Origin: JAYZDP01 sp036337765 | Lineage (GTDB): Bacteria; Acidobacteriota; Thermoanaerobaculia; Multivoradales; Multivoraceae | Assembly: GCA_036337765.1 (NCBI GenBank) | Contig: JAYZDP010000124.1 | Span: 1 to 52,767 of the forward strand | DNA: 52,767 bases | Direction of reading: 5' to 3' | Part shown: piece after piece, positions 8,728 to 17,664 of the stretch | Numbering within the stretch: the first letter of the stretch is position 1 | Layout: each line of letters opens with the position of its first letter | Program-made: the position numbers and the translations under genes | Notes under the pieces: generated by a model | What the model saw: the letters and a program-made list of their open reading frames with translations, nothing else | What the model was told of the DNA's origin: nothing | Database searches by the model: none

Positions 8728-10233
8728 CTAGCGATCACGTAGCTGGGCGAGCCCTTCTTCGTCGACTTTCGCCTTCACCGTCCTGCGGTCGAGGCCGAGC
8801 CGCGCCGCGGCGCCGACGTAGCTCCCGGTCCGGTGGTAGGCCAAGGTTACGTAGCGGCTCAGAAGCTGGTCTGCACTCAGGCTCAGACTATCGATCTCGC
8901 CGGCGAGGCTCGAGCCGGGGTCCGTGCCGTGCCGGCGCGGATTGTAGGTGCCGTGTAGAAGCACGTTGCGCGCGCACTGCTCGAGCTCGCGGAAGTTCCC
9001 CGGCCACGGATAGTCGTCGACGAGGTGGTCCTGGATCCAGCCCGACACCTCGCCCGCGAAGGATTCCACCTGGTCCTCCGCTAGCAGATTGCGGCCGATC
9101 ACCTCTATGAGCAGTCGAAGCTCATCGGGCGAATGGTTGATTTGCGCTCGTAGTGTCGGGGTACGCACCTGGTCACTACAGATGCGGTAGTAGAAGTCCT
9201 CGCGCATGCGTCCGGCCTGGAGCTCTTCGTCGGGCTCGCGGTTGGTGGCGGCCACGATCTTGCCGTCGAAGGCGCGACTGCGGGTGTCGCCAAGGCGCTG
9301 AAAGCTACGGGTCTCGAGGACCCGCAGCAGCTTCACTTGGATCTCCTCGGAGACCTCGCCGATCTCGTCGAGAAACACTGTTCCTTGGGAGGGGCAGAGT
9401 TCCAGCCAGCCTTGGCGGTCGTCGACGGCGCCGGTGAACGCGCCCTTACGGTGCCCGAAGAGCTCCGATTCAACGAGGGTCGGCGAAAGAGCGCTCAGGT
9501 TGAGCGGGAAGTACGACTCGCGGTAGTCGGCGAGAAAGGCCTCCCTTCCTGCGTCGAACGGGATGTACTGCGACAGCGCGAGGGCGTGCGCTACCAACTC
9601 CTTGCCGGTCCCCGAGGGGCCGGTGATGAGAGTGGTGAAGTCGCGCATGGTCTTGTACAGCCCGTGACGGTAGCGCTGCATGTCGTGACCGAAAGTCGAC
9701 TCCCACACCTGCGCTCGCAATCGCGCGGTTGCGGGAGACGCGCCGTAGATCGAGGTGAAGACGAAGTGAAAGGCGCGGCGCAGCTGGAAGAAGAACGCCA
9801 GCAGTTGCTCAGGTAGGACCGGGTCGGGAATCGCTAGCTCCTCCGGCAGAAAGTTGGCGTAGTCCCTACGAAAGGTCGGCCAGATCGCGACCTGCGCCGT
9901 CGGTTCGCCCGACTCGATGAGCTCTCTCAGCTCGTCGACGTAATGGTTGTACAGCGCGTAGTAGACGGCATCACGGTACAGAGCCAACTCGGCCTCGCCT
10001 GAGCCGGCCGAGAGCTCGTCGCGCCACTTGGGGAGGTGCGCGGCGACCAACTCCTGAATGTGTAGGACGTTCGGGCTGAGCTCGCCGTCCCAGCTCGGAT
10101 GCCAGGTCTCGCCGTGGGGCTCGAACCGATCTCCCAGAATCTCCTGCTCGAGGGTTACCCGTTGTGGAGTGAACGGATTGCAGGCAGCCAGAGAGGCAAT
10201 GGACCGCAGGAGTCGGCCGTCTTCGTCACGCAT
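8728..10233 (-). CDS. sigma-54-dependent activator with an uncharacterised N-terminal domain
   Basis: An AAA+ enhancer-binding protein of 501 residues. It has Walker A GPSGTGKE (204-211), the sigma-54 contact loop GAFTGA (264-269), Walker B TVFLDE (285-290), AATNR (328-332), REDFYYR (344-350) and a C-terminal Fis-type helix-turn-helix ending in GLDRRTVKAKVDEEGL. All residues needed for ATP-driven opening of sigma-54 promoters appear intact. Residues 1-200 are not a receiver, PAS or GAF domain that I recognise. They begin with an ANPFxPxR-like segment and are helical, with many aromatic residues, so signal input is unknown. About ten extra residues lie between Walker A and GAFTGA. The target promoters are not evident in the window. 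Confidence 0.85.
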   Translation of the reverse strand: MRDEDGRLLRSIASLAACNPFTPQRVTLEQEILGDRFEPHGETWHPSWDGELSPNVLHIQELVAAHLPKWRDELSAGSGEAELALYRDAVYYALYNHYVDELRELIESGEPTAQVAIWPTFRRDYANFLPEELAIPDPVLPEQLLAFFFQLRRAFHFVFTSIYGASPATARLRAQVWESTFGHDMQRYRHGLYKTMRDFTTLITGPSGTGKELVAHALALSQYIPFDAGREAFLADYRESYFPLNLSALSPTLVESELFGHRKGAFTGAVDDRQGWLELCPSQGTVFLDEIGEVSEEIQVKLLRVLETRSFQRLGDTRSRAFDGKIVAATNREPDEELQAGRMREDFYYRICSDQVRTPTLRAQINHSPDELRLLIEVIGRNLLAEDQVESFAGEVSGWIQDHLVDDYPWPGNFRELEQCARNVLLHGTYNPRRHGTDPGSSLAGEIDSLSLSADQLLSRYVTLAYHRTGSYVGAAARLGLDRRTVKAKVDEEGLAQLRDR

Positions 10234-10241
10234 GAGAAGAA

Positions 10242-10295
10242 TGTACCAATAATGGACGATCGTGTGTCTCTAATATGTACACTCATGGTTTGTAC
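10242..10295. promoter_or_regulatory. AT-rich upstream region with three TGTAC repeats
   Basis: TGTAC occurs at 10242-10246, 10276-10280 (as TGTACA) and 10291-10295 in the 94-nt gap upstream of the sigma-54 activator. The gap is poorer in GC than its surroundings. These could be operator sites for autoregulation. The role is speculative, and no -24/-12 element was found here. Confidence 0.25.
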
Positions 10296-10327
10296 GACCG
10301 TGCGGCGATGTCGGGACCGGCGGGCGC

Positions 10328-11338
10328 TCAGGGAGCGAAGTCGCTCGGCCTCAGTCCCCTACGCTGGTCGCCAAAGCCGTAGAAGGTGGGCCGGTAGCTG
10401 GCGGGGATCGGCACTTCGGCCCGGAGCGGGATGTCGCTCTCGATTCCGGCGGCCCAGAAGACCGCGTTGACCAGGAGTCGGCGGAAACCCTCGCTCAACA
10501 AGTCCGACGACGACCCCATGGTGGTGGCGAAGATCCGATTCGTGGCCTTCGTGCCACGATACTCGCGGACCCAGGCCAGAGGCATCATCGGGTCGTTCTG
10601 TTCTCCGTCGACCGGTGGCGAGGTCGGCTCCATGCCTGATAGGACCTGGCCGCGAAGCAGCACGTCGGTGCCGGCTGGAAGATCCCGCACGCCATAGACG
10701 TCGGTCGGAACGAAGACGTCGTCGATGCCACGCAGGATCGGGTGAGCCGCGTTGTGGGCTTCGACGATGCCACGGGTCGCTTCGAACTTGTGACGACCGT
10801 GGTGGTTGACCCAGGTCTCACCAAGGACCTGGCGGCCGAAGCCTCCCTCCCAAGTCTCCGAGTTGAAGCTGTAGTGGGAGTAGGGGCTCGCGAGGTTCTC
10901 GCGGTAGAAGAAGGCGTGAGTCGCTGTGCGCATCGCTACGATCGGCTTGCCGGCCTCGAAGTAATCGACGAAATGCTTCATCTGCGCGTCTGGCAGCTCA
11001 CGGAAGCGGGTGAAGAGAACCATGGCGTCGGCGCTGGCGAGATGCTCCAGGCCCGGGATGTTGTGCACGTTTTCGGGGTCGACCTGGCCCGAGTCGGGGT
11101 CGATGGCGAACAGAACGGTCGCGCGGAAGCCGTGGGCCTCGGCTAGGATACGGCCCAACAGTGGCAGCGCCTCTTCGGATCGGTACTCTTCGTCGCCCGA
11201 GACCAGGACGATGTGCTTGCCGGCCCCGGGGCCGGTTCCTCCCTCATAGGTCAACCACAGATCCTCGGCCCGCGTTGTCACGCCACCTCCCGTCGTTAGA
11301 CATGCGGCAGCGAGTGCGAGCCAGGTTCCTGTTCTCAT
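10328..11338 (-). CDS. exported ThuA-domain protein
   Basis: The protein has 336 residues with an N-terminal signal peptide (MRTGTWLALAAACLTTGG). It is followed by a ThuA-like fold: HIVLVSGDEEYRSEEALPLLG, then DADAMVLFTRFRELPD-like and GKPIVAMRTATHAF segments, which match this class I glutamine-amidotransferase-like family. ThuA proteins are tied to trehalose and other sugar metabolism, and exported versions are common in planctomycete-type glycan clusters. No Cys-His-Glu triad is obvious, so the biochemical role is open. It is divergent from the SGNH-like gene; with that gene's ATG at 11302 the two would overlap by 37 nt at their 5' ends. Confidence 0.8.
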   Translation of the reverse strand: MRTGTWLALAAACLTTGGGVTTRAEDLWLTYEGGTGPGAGKHIVLVSGDEEYRSEEALPLLGRILAEAHGFRATVLFAIDPDSGQVDPENVHNIPGLEHLASADAMVLFTRFRELPDAQMKHFVDYFEAGKPIVAMRTATHAFFYRENLASPYSHYSFNSETWEGGFGRQVLGETWVNHHGRHKFEATRGIVEAHNAAHPILRGIDDVFVPTDVYGVRDLPAGTDVLLRGQVLSGMEPTSPPVDGEQNDPMMPLAWVREYRGTKATNRIFATTMGSSSDLLSEGFRRLLVNAVFWAAGIESDIPLRAEVPIPASYRPTFYGFGDQRRGLRPSDFAP

Positions 11339-12510
11339 CGCGAGGGAATCTATCTGATCGATCTGAGCGCATAGCCGCGACTCTAGCCTTGGGCCTCGGG
11401 CTGTGTTGCTTCTCGGCCGGTGCCGCGCCCTTGGAGCTGCGACAGGGGGATCGGATCGCGATCGTCGGCAACACGTTTGCCGAGCGCCTGCAGCTGTTCG
11501 GTCACCTCGAGACCCGGATGCGGGCCGCCTATCCAGAGCTTCGGTTGTCGTTTCGCAATCTCGCCTGGTCGGCCGACGAGGTCACACTACAGCCGCGACC
11601 CCTGAACTTCGGACCGCTGGAGGAGCACCTGGCGTTTCAGCGGGTGGACGTAGCGCTGCTCTTCTTCGGCGCCAACGAGGCGCGTGCCGGTGCCGCGGGC
11701 GTGGAGAGCTTCGAACGCGAGCTGCGGCGCCTGCTCGCGCGCGTCGGCCAACGCAGCTTCTCCGGGAGCGACGGCCCGATCCGGTTGGCGTTGGTGTCGC
11801 CGATTCCCCAAGAGCAGACCGAACTCGGCCCCGACGTCGTCGCGCACAACCGTGACCTCGCGCTCTACCGCGATGCCGTTTCCCGGGTCGCCGGTGAGTT
11901 GGGGGTCTCGTTCTTTGACATCTTCGACTCCGTAGCCGACGCCATGAGGGACGGAGCCGAGCCGCTGACGATCAACGGCCTGCACCTTTCGGAGAGCGGG
12001 GACCGACGCGTCACCGACATGCTGGTCGGCGCGCTGGCGGGCCCAGCGGCGACCGCACCCCGGGCGGCGATTGCCGCGACGTTTCCGGAGGGCGGCGCCT
12101 GCCGGTGGAATCGCCTGCCGATCGTGAGCCCGGGCGGCTCGATCGCAGTGACGGTCGACTCGCTCGTTCCCGGCACGTGGAAGCTGGTCGCCGGCGGAGA
12201 GGTCCTGGCCGAGGCGCCGGCAGGCGCCTGGCTCGTCGGCGTCGAGGTCACGGCCCAGGCGCTCACTTCCGTCGCGGCGACCGCTGAAGATCTGCGCCGC
12301 ACGGTCGTGGCCAAGGATCGCCTCTTCTTCGACCGTTGGCGCGCCGTTAACGGCTACTACATCTACGGCGATCGTCGTGAGCCGTTCGGAGTGCACTCGT
12401 TCCCGCCGGAGATGACCAGGTTCGACGAGCGGGTCGCCGAGCACGACCGTCGCCTCGCAGAGCTGGCGGAGCCGGCGTCGATCGACTGTCAGCTGGTGAG
12501 GGCCCGATGA
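11302..12510 (+). CDS. SGNH/GDSL hydrolase-like protein with degenerate catalytic triad
   Basis: The protein has 402 residues from ATG 11302. After a hydrophobic segment it shows the SGNH blocks: block I as IVGNTFAERL (GNT at residues 56-58 where GDS is usual), block III as FFGANEA and block V as INGLHLSESG (Asn where Asp is usual). Related proteins in planctomycete clusters keep GNS/GNT and NGxHL, so this is a divergent branch that may not be an esterase. A C-terminal extension of about 180 residues contains YYIYGDRREPFGVHSFPPEM. Its stop overlaps the next start (ATGA, 12507-12510), so both are co-translated. The start is uncertain because it overlaps the divergent ThuA gene; TTG 11389 is an alternative. 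Confidence 0.7.
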   Translation: MRQRVRARFLFSSRGNLSDRSERIAATLALGLGLCCFSAGAAPLELRQGDRIAIVGNTFAERLQLFGHLETRMRAAYPELRLSFRNLAWSADEVTLQPRPLNFGPLEEHLAFQRVDVALLFFGANEARAGAAGVESFERELRRLLARVGQRSFSGSDGPIRLALVSPIPQEQTELGPDVVAHNRDLALYRDAVSRVAGELGVSFFDIFDSVADAMRDGAEPLTINGLHLSESGDRRVTDMLVGALAGPAATAPRAAIAATFPEGGACRWNRLPIVSPGGSIAVTVDSLVPGTWKLVAGGEVLAEAPAGAWLVGVEVTAQALTSVAATAEDLRRTVVAKDRLFFDRWRAVNGYYIYGDRREPFGVHSFPPEMTRFDERVAEHDRRLAELAEPASIDCQLVRAR

Positions 12511-15500
12511 GGGGAGCTCCGTGGATCGCCGTTTTCGCCGTTGCCGTGCCGCTTTCGGCGCAGGAGGTCGAGCGTGACGAGCCGAACCGAGGCGGCGAGA
12601 TCGATCTTTCGGCGCAGGATCCCGAAGTCGCACGCCAGCGCCTGCACACGGCGGAGGGCTACGAGATCGAGCTCTTCGCCACCGAGAAGGACTTTCCGAT
12701 CGGCAACCCGGTGACGATGGCCTTCGACGGTCGCGGGCGGTTGTGGGTGGCGACCATGCCTTCCTATCCGCAGCGCCTGCCGGACGCCGAGCCGGACGAC
12801 AAGATCATCATTCTCGAGGATACCGACGGCGACGGTCGTGCCGATACCCACACCGTCTTCGCCGAAGGACTGCACGTGCCCACCGGCTTCGAGCTCGGTG
12901 ACGGCGGCGCCTACGTCGCCCAGCAGCCGAACCTGATGTTCGTCGAGGACACCGACGGCGACGACGTCGCCGACCGTTACAAGGTCGTGCTGCACGGCTT
13001 CGGCACCGAGGACAGCCACCACTCGATCAGCGCCTTCACCTGGGGGCCCGGCGGCGGGCTCTACTTCCAGGAGGGGACGTTTCACCACTCCCAGGTCGAG
13101 ACGCCGTGGGGGCCGGTCAGGTTGGTCAACGCCGGGGTCTTCCGCTACAAGCCGAAGCGGCACTGGCTGGAGGTCTTCGTCTCCTACGGCTTCGCCAATC
13201 CGTGGGGGCACATCTTCGATGCCTGGGGACAGAACTTCATCGCCGACGCCTCGGGCGGTGCCAACTACTTCGGGTCGGCCTTAACAGGCAGCGCCCCGTA
13301 CCCGACGAAGCGCAGCCGGATGAAGGTCTTCACCTCGATCGTTCGTCCGACGGCCGGCTGCGAGATCGTCTCCAGCCGCCACTTTCCGCCCGCCGCCCAG
13401 GGCAACTTCCTGATCAACAACACCATCGGCTTCCAAGGCATCAAGCAGCACCGAATGATCGAGCAGGGGGCGGGTTTTACCTCCGAGGAGGTCGAGCCGC
13501 TGGTGTACTCGACCGACATCAACTTCCGCCCGGTCGATCTGCAGTTCGGACCCGACGGTGCGCTGTATGTCGTCGACTGGTTCAACCCGCTCGTCGGTCA
13601 CATGCAGTACTCGCTGCGCGATGAGCGCCGCGATCACGGTCACGGGCGGATCTGGCGGATCACCTACCCGTCACGCTCCCTGCTCGAGTCCCCTGACCTG
13701 GTGGAGGCGACGACGGCCGAGCTCGTGCGCCTGCTGCAGGCACCGGAAGATCGTCTGCGCTACCGCGTGCGCCGAGAGCTTCGCGATCGCGATCGCGCGA
13801 TGGTGATTGAGGAGCTCGATCGATGGCTCGACACGGTCGCGGCGACGGAGGATGGCGACGTTGGCAGCATCGAGCATGCGGAGCTAGAGGCTTTGTGGGT
13901 TTACCAGACCTTGAACGTCGTCGACCAGGAGCTCCTGCATCGGGTGCTCGAGTCCCCTGAGCCGCGGGCGCGGGCGGCGGCGACACGCGTGGCGCGGTTT
14001 TGGCGCGACCGTATCGACGATGCGCCGGCGATCCTGAAGGCGCGGGCCGCCGACGACTTCCCCCGCACCCAGCTGGAGGCCCTGCTTGGCCTGAGCTATC
14101 TCCCCGGCCTTGAGTCGACGCGTGTGGCGCTGGAGTCCGTTCGGCCCGAGGGTGACTACTATCTCGACTACGTGCTCGGTGAGACAGTGGACACGCTCGA
14201 GCACTACTGGATGCCGGCGCTCGTGGCAGGGGACCTGATACGGGAGCTTTCGGAACCGGCAGCGAGTTTCCTTCTCTCTCGGGTCGATACGGAGGTGCTA
14301 GCCGCGTTACCCCAGCATCCAAGGGTGGGCCGGGCGCTGCTCGGTCGCCCCGATGCCACGCCACAACAGCAGCTCGTAGCACTCGAAGGCCTCGAGGATG
14401 CCGGCTTCTACGCTGCTGACGAGCTGGTCGAGTCGCTTGAGCGTGCTGACCGGCTCGCCGCGCTCGATGCCCGTCTGCCGGTGGTGCTCGGCGATCGGCT
14501 GCGAGAGCAGAGCCGGGCGGCGTTGTTCGCCAACTCCGTGCGGCTCGGAGATCTGGTGCGGCAGGGGAACCATCGTGAGGTACGTGAGGCGGCTCTGGGC
14601 GCGCTGGTCGAGATTGGTGAGGCGCGACGTCTGATCCGGCGGCTCGACACAGAGCTTCTCGACACCTGGCTGCGCGCCTTACCGACGGTGAGCCGCAACC
14701 GTCGCCAGATGGCCTACGACGAGGTCGAGCGGCTGGTTGGCTCGCACAACGGCGAGGCCATGCGCACGCTGGCCGCGATGCCCGAACAAGGCTCGCGCAC
14801 CTTCGCGATACTCGCCGATCGTGTGACCGACGCTCAGCTCGGTGCGCAGGCGTTGGCAGCGTTGCGCGTTCTGAGCGACCCGGCTCGGATCCGCTCTGGG
14901 CAGAGCAACTTCGATTGGGATCGCGTACCCGGGCTCCGTCTCCTGGCATTGGCGGACGACATCGGCTCGTTTCTCGACGGTCTTACGGAGGACGAGATGT
15001 TCGCCGCCGGTACGCGTGCGGTCCTTGCCCTCGGCGAGGATCTGGCGGGTCGGCTGCCGTCACTGCGAAAGGAGGAAGAGCTGCGCCTGGCGTTGGCCGA
15101 GCGTGGAGTCCGATTCGTCGAGCTGCGACCGATCCCGCATCAGATGGTCTACGACCTGCAGGAGATCGTGGTCGAGGCCGGCCGTCCGGTCGAGATCTCG
15201 TTCATCAACATCGACGTCATGCCGCACAACGTGGTCGTCTCGAGGCCGGGAACTCTCGTCGATCTCGGACGGATGGCCGACGCCATGGCCCAGGAGGATC
15301 CCCAACTCGCCGAGCGCCGCGCCTACATCCCGGTACGTACCGACGTTGTGCTGTTCGCCACCAGCATGGTCCAGCCCGGCGAGCAGGAGTCCCTGACCTT
15401 CATCGCTCCCGAGACCCCCGGCAACTATCCCTACAGCTGCACCTTTCCCGGCCACTGGATCCTGATGAACGGCAACCTGCGAGTGGTCGAGGCGGGGAAT

Positions 15501-16061
15501 GTCGACCTGCGCACGACCGACACCCGGCGGTCGACTCCTACGGTGACGGGGGCTTCGTCGATTCGTCGATTCGTCGAGGACTGGACCTACGAGCAGCTCG
15601 AGCCCTCGGTTCGCGGCCTCGGTCCGGAGTCTCCGAGCTCGGACGCGATCGAACGCGGTCGGTCGCTGTTTGCCGAGGTCGGGTGCCAGCGCTGCCACAC
15701 GCGAGCCGGTGAAGGCGGGGAAGTCGGCCCTGAGCTGGACGACCTGGCCGAGCGCTACGACCCGCTTGAGCTTCTGCGCCACGTTCTCGATCCCTCCGCT
15801 CTGGTCGCCGAGGAGTACGAGACCGTGATCGTCAAGACTCTCGACGGCCGCGTGCACACAGGCCTTGTGGCGGGAGCTTCGGTGGACGAGGTGCGGCTGT
15901 ACAGCAACCCGCTCGAGCCCGATCAGGTGACGACCGTGGCTCGCGCCGACATCGAGACCTTGGCGACGTCAGCGCTGTCGCCGATGCCGAGCGGTCTTCT
16001 GACCACGCTCGAGCGCGAAGAGGTCATGGATCTCCTACGCTACCTACGCACAGATCTCTAG
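12507..16061 (+). CDS. PVC-type heme protein: propeller, HEAT-like repeats, azurin-type cupredoxin and cytochrome c
   Basis: An 1184-residue periplasmic protein. The order is: signal peptide; a beta-propeller of the PVC membrane-bound dehydrogenase family (GYEIELFATE, then FDGRGRLWVATMPSYPQ, and calcium-loop-like DTDGDGRAD and DTDGDDVAD); an alpha-helical HEAT-like region (about 390-860); a cupredoxin domain with His907 (MPHNVV) and Cys978-x4-His983-x3-Met987, the exact spacing of an azurin copper site; and a cytochrome c with CQRCH (Cys1060, Cys1063, His1064). It probably oxidises a sugar-like substrate and carries electrons through copper and heme within one chain. It is coupled to the SGNH-like gene by ATGA. 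Its stop shares CTAG with the convergent lipoprotein gene. Confidence 0.85.
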   Translation: MRGAPWIAVFAVAVPLSAQEVERDEPNRGGEIDLSAQDPEVARQRLHTAEGYEIELFATEKDFPIGNPVTMAFDGRGRLWVATMPSYPQRLPDAEPDDKIIILEDTDGDGRADTHTVFAEGLHVPTGFELGDGGAYVAQQPNLMFVEDTDGDDVADRYKVVLHGFGTEDSHHSISAFTWGPGGGLYFQEGTFHHSQVETPWGPVRLVNAGVFRYKPKRHWLEVFVSYGFANPWGHIFDAWGQNFIADASGGANYFGSALTGSAPYPTKRSRMKVFTSIVRPTAGCEIVSSRHFPPAAQGNFLINNTIGFQGIKQHRMIEQGAGFTSEEVEPLVYSTDINFRPVDLQFGPDGALYVVDWFNPLVGHMQYSLRDERRDHGHGRIWRITYPSRSLLESPDLVEATTAELVRLLQAPEDRLRYRVRRELRDRDRAMVIEELDRWLDTVAATEDGDVGSIEHAELEALWVYQTLNVVDQELLHRVLESPEPRARAAATRVARFWRDRIDDAPAILKARAADDFPRTQLEALLGLSYLPGLESTRVALESVRPEGDYYLDYVLGETVDTLEHYWMPALVAGDLIRELSEPAASFLLSRVDTEVLAALPQHPRVGRALLGRPDATPQQQLVALEGLEDAGFYAADELVESLERADRLAALDARLPVVLGDRLREQSRAALFANSVRLGDLVRQGNHREVREAALGALVEIGEARRLIRRLDTELLDTWLRALPTVSRNRRQMAYDEVERLVGSHNGEAMRTLAAMPEQGSRTFAILADRVTDAQLGAQALAALRVLSDPARIRSGQSNFDWDRVPGLRLLALADDIGSFLDGLTEDEMFAAGTRAVLALGEDLAGRLPSLRKEEELRLALAERGVRFVELRPIPHQMVYDLQEIVVEAGRPVEISFINIDVMPHNVVVSRPGTLVDLGRMADAMAQEDPQLAERRAYIPVRTDVVLFATSMVQPGEQESLTFIAPETPGNYPYSCTFPGHWILMNGNLRVVEAGNVDLRTTDTRRSTPTVTGASSIRRFVEDWTYEQLEPSVRGLGPESPSSDAIERGRSLFAEVGCQRCHTRAGEGGEVGPELDDLAERYDPLELLRHVLDPSALVAEEYETVIVKTLDGRVHTGLVAGASVDEVRLYSNPLEPDQVTTVARADIETLATSALSPMPSGLLTTLEREEVMDLLRYLRTDL

Positions 16062-16660
16062 TGCGCGCCCAGAGCCGCCTCGAGGTCGGGACGAAGATCT
16101 TCGACGGCGCCGAGCAGGACCTCGTTCATCAGCTCGACGATGCGCGCGACCTTGTCGGTTGTCACGGATCCCTCGGCGGCGACCGAGCGGCGCCAGATCT
16201 CGGTGCCGTCGCGGCTGAGCTGAAGGGTCATGCGTAGGCGCACTTCTTGCCGCTCGGCGATGTCGACCTCTTCCAGTGCGATCAGTCGTCCGTCGAGGTG
16301 GAAGTCGTAGCGCCCACCCGGTACGACCGGCTCGACGGTGGCGACGCCGGCGGTGTCGCTCAGGGCGTCGGCGAAGAGGCGGGGAAGCATGCGCGACAGA
16401 GGCGCGGCCCACTCGTGGTACGCGTAGAGGCCGATCTCTGGCTTCGCGCTGCCGACGCGGTACACGATCCCGGCCTCGTCGTAGGGGGAGTCGACCGCGA
16501 AGCTACGGATGCCGACGCGGACTCCATCGGCGCTCGCTGCCACTGTCGGAGGAGCCGCGGATTCGAGAAGGTAGTAGTGCGTCGGGGGCTGCTTGGCGCA
16601 GCCGGCGAGCGACAGTAGGAACGCGAAGGCCGTCGCGCCGGCGAGGGTAGGAGCCTTCAA
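16058..16660 (-). CDS. ABC-type transport auxiliary lipoprotein (PqiC/Mla-type)
   Basis: The 200-residue outer-membrane lipoprotein has a signal ending in LAGC (Cys21). THYYLLES follows, the family opening also seen in PqiC-like proteins, then GVRVGIRSFAVDSPYDEAGIVYRVG and HEWAAPLSRMLPRLFADAL. In Mla/MCE systems this component links the MCE protein to the outer membrane. The gene ends the mlaEFD-like operon and overlaps the MCE gene by 4 nt. Its stop codon shares the CTAG at 16058-16061 with the converging heme-protein gene. Confidence 0.82.
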   Translation of the reverse strand: MKAPTLAGATAFAFLLSLAGCAKQPPTHYYLLESAAPPTVAASADGVRVGIRSFAVDSPYDEAGIVYRVGSAKPEIGLYAYHEWAAPLSRMLPRLFADALSDTAGVATVEPVVPGGRYDFHLDGRLIALEEVDIAERQEVRLRMTLQLSRDGTEIWRRSVAAEGSVTTDKVARIVELMNEVLLGAVEDLRPDLEAALGAH

Positions 16661-17664
16661 CGTCCGCCTCCTTCAGCTGGGTCTCCGGGCTTGCGATCTG
16701 CTGGAGCACCGCCGCGCACCAGGCTCGACGGCCGTTGGCGCACGGTGCGACTGAAGCGCTCGAGGTTGGCCATGGCGTCCTGCATATCGACCAGCATGCG
16801 TTCGATGACCGCGCGGTTGTTGCTCAACACCGCCAGGGCCTCGTCCGCCGAGCCGAGGGTGCCCTCGGCAGCGGAGAGCACCTCGATGACACGCTGGCCA
16901 TCGGGACCGAGCGCCTGGTTCAGCGAGTCCACGAGCGTCGTCAGCTCGGAAGTGAGCTCGGGGAGGGCGGTCGTCGACTGGGTGACGTTTGCTGCCATCG
17001 ACTCCATCTGTTCGAGCAGCGGGCCGACACGCGGCTCGACCTCGTTCAGTGTGTCTTCGGCGGCGGCGAGAACTCCTGGGATGTCGTTGAGCACGCCGGT
17101 GATGCCGTTGATGTTGTCGTCGGAGAGTAGCTTCTCGAAGCGGTCGAGTAGCGGCTCGATCTCGGTGCTGACCGTGGCGAGAAGAGCGGAGGTCTGGTCG
17201 AGCACCTCGGCCAGCTTGGACGACAGCACATCGACCTGGTCGAGGGCGGCGTCGAAACCGGCGGAGCCGCTTCCGAGCATCGTGCCGCCGGTTTCCAGAC
17301 CCGGCTCTCCGAGAGGCCCTGGCACGAGCTGCAGGAAAGTCGCTCCCATGAGCCCGATCGTGGCGATGGTCGCGGTGGTGCCGCGCCGTAGCTCGACGTC
17401 GGTGCGCACGTCGATGTCGAGCCGAACGGGCCATTCCTGCTCCGGCTGCAGCGTGATGTCCCGGATCCTGCCGACCGAGACCCCGGCCAGCCGTACCCGG
17501 TCGCCGACCTCGACGCCGGCTGAATCGTCCATCAGAACCTGGTATGGATAGCGCTCGCCAACGATCGCGCTCGATCCCAGGATCCACAGCGAGCCGACGA
17601 TGAGCACGGCCAGCGCCGCGAGCACGAAGAGGCCGACGGCGAAGTTGCTGACGCGGTCGCTCAC
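16657..17664 (-). CDS. mlaD: MCE-domain lipid-binding protein (MlaD-like)
   Basis: One N-terminal transmembrane helix (about residues 7-30) anchors the protein in the inner membrane. An MCE domain follows (YQVLMDDSAGVEVGDRVRLAGVSVGRI, with GATFLQLVPG at its end) and then a long helical tail of about 200 residues, probably coiled coil. At 335 residues it is longer than E. coli MlaD (about 180), closer to MCE proteins with a helical needle spanning the periplasm. It overlaps the ATPase gene upstream (17661-17664) and the lipoprotein gene downstream (16657-16660), each by 4 nt. Confidence 0.88.
   Translation of the reverse strand: MSDRVSNFAVGLFVLAALAVLIVGSLWILGSSAIVGERYPYQVLMDDSAGVEVGDRVRLAGVSVGRIRDITLQPEQEWPVRLDIDVRTDVELRRGTTATIATIGLMGATFLQLVPGPLGEPGLETGGTMLGSGSAGFDAALDQVDVLSSKLAEVLDQTSALLATVSTEIEPLLDRFEKLLSDDNINGITGVLNDIPGVLAAAEDTLNEVEPRVGPLLEQMESMAANVTQSTTALPELTSELTTLVDSLNQALGPDGQRVIEVLSAAEGTLGSADEALAVLSNNRAVIERMLVDMQDAMANLERFSRTVRQRPSSLVRGGAPADRKPGDPAEGGGR

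Noticed and set aside
13660..14949. 429-codon open frame on the minus strand inside the PVC-type heme-protein gene
   Set aside because: It is antisense to a strongly supported coding region, is Arg/Pro/Ser-rich as expected for a shadow frame at high GC and has no family features.
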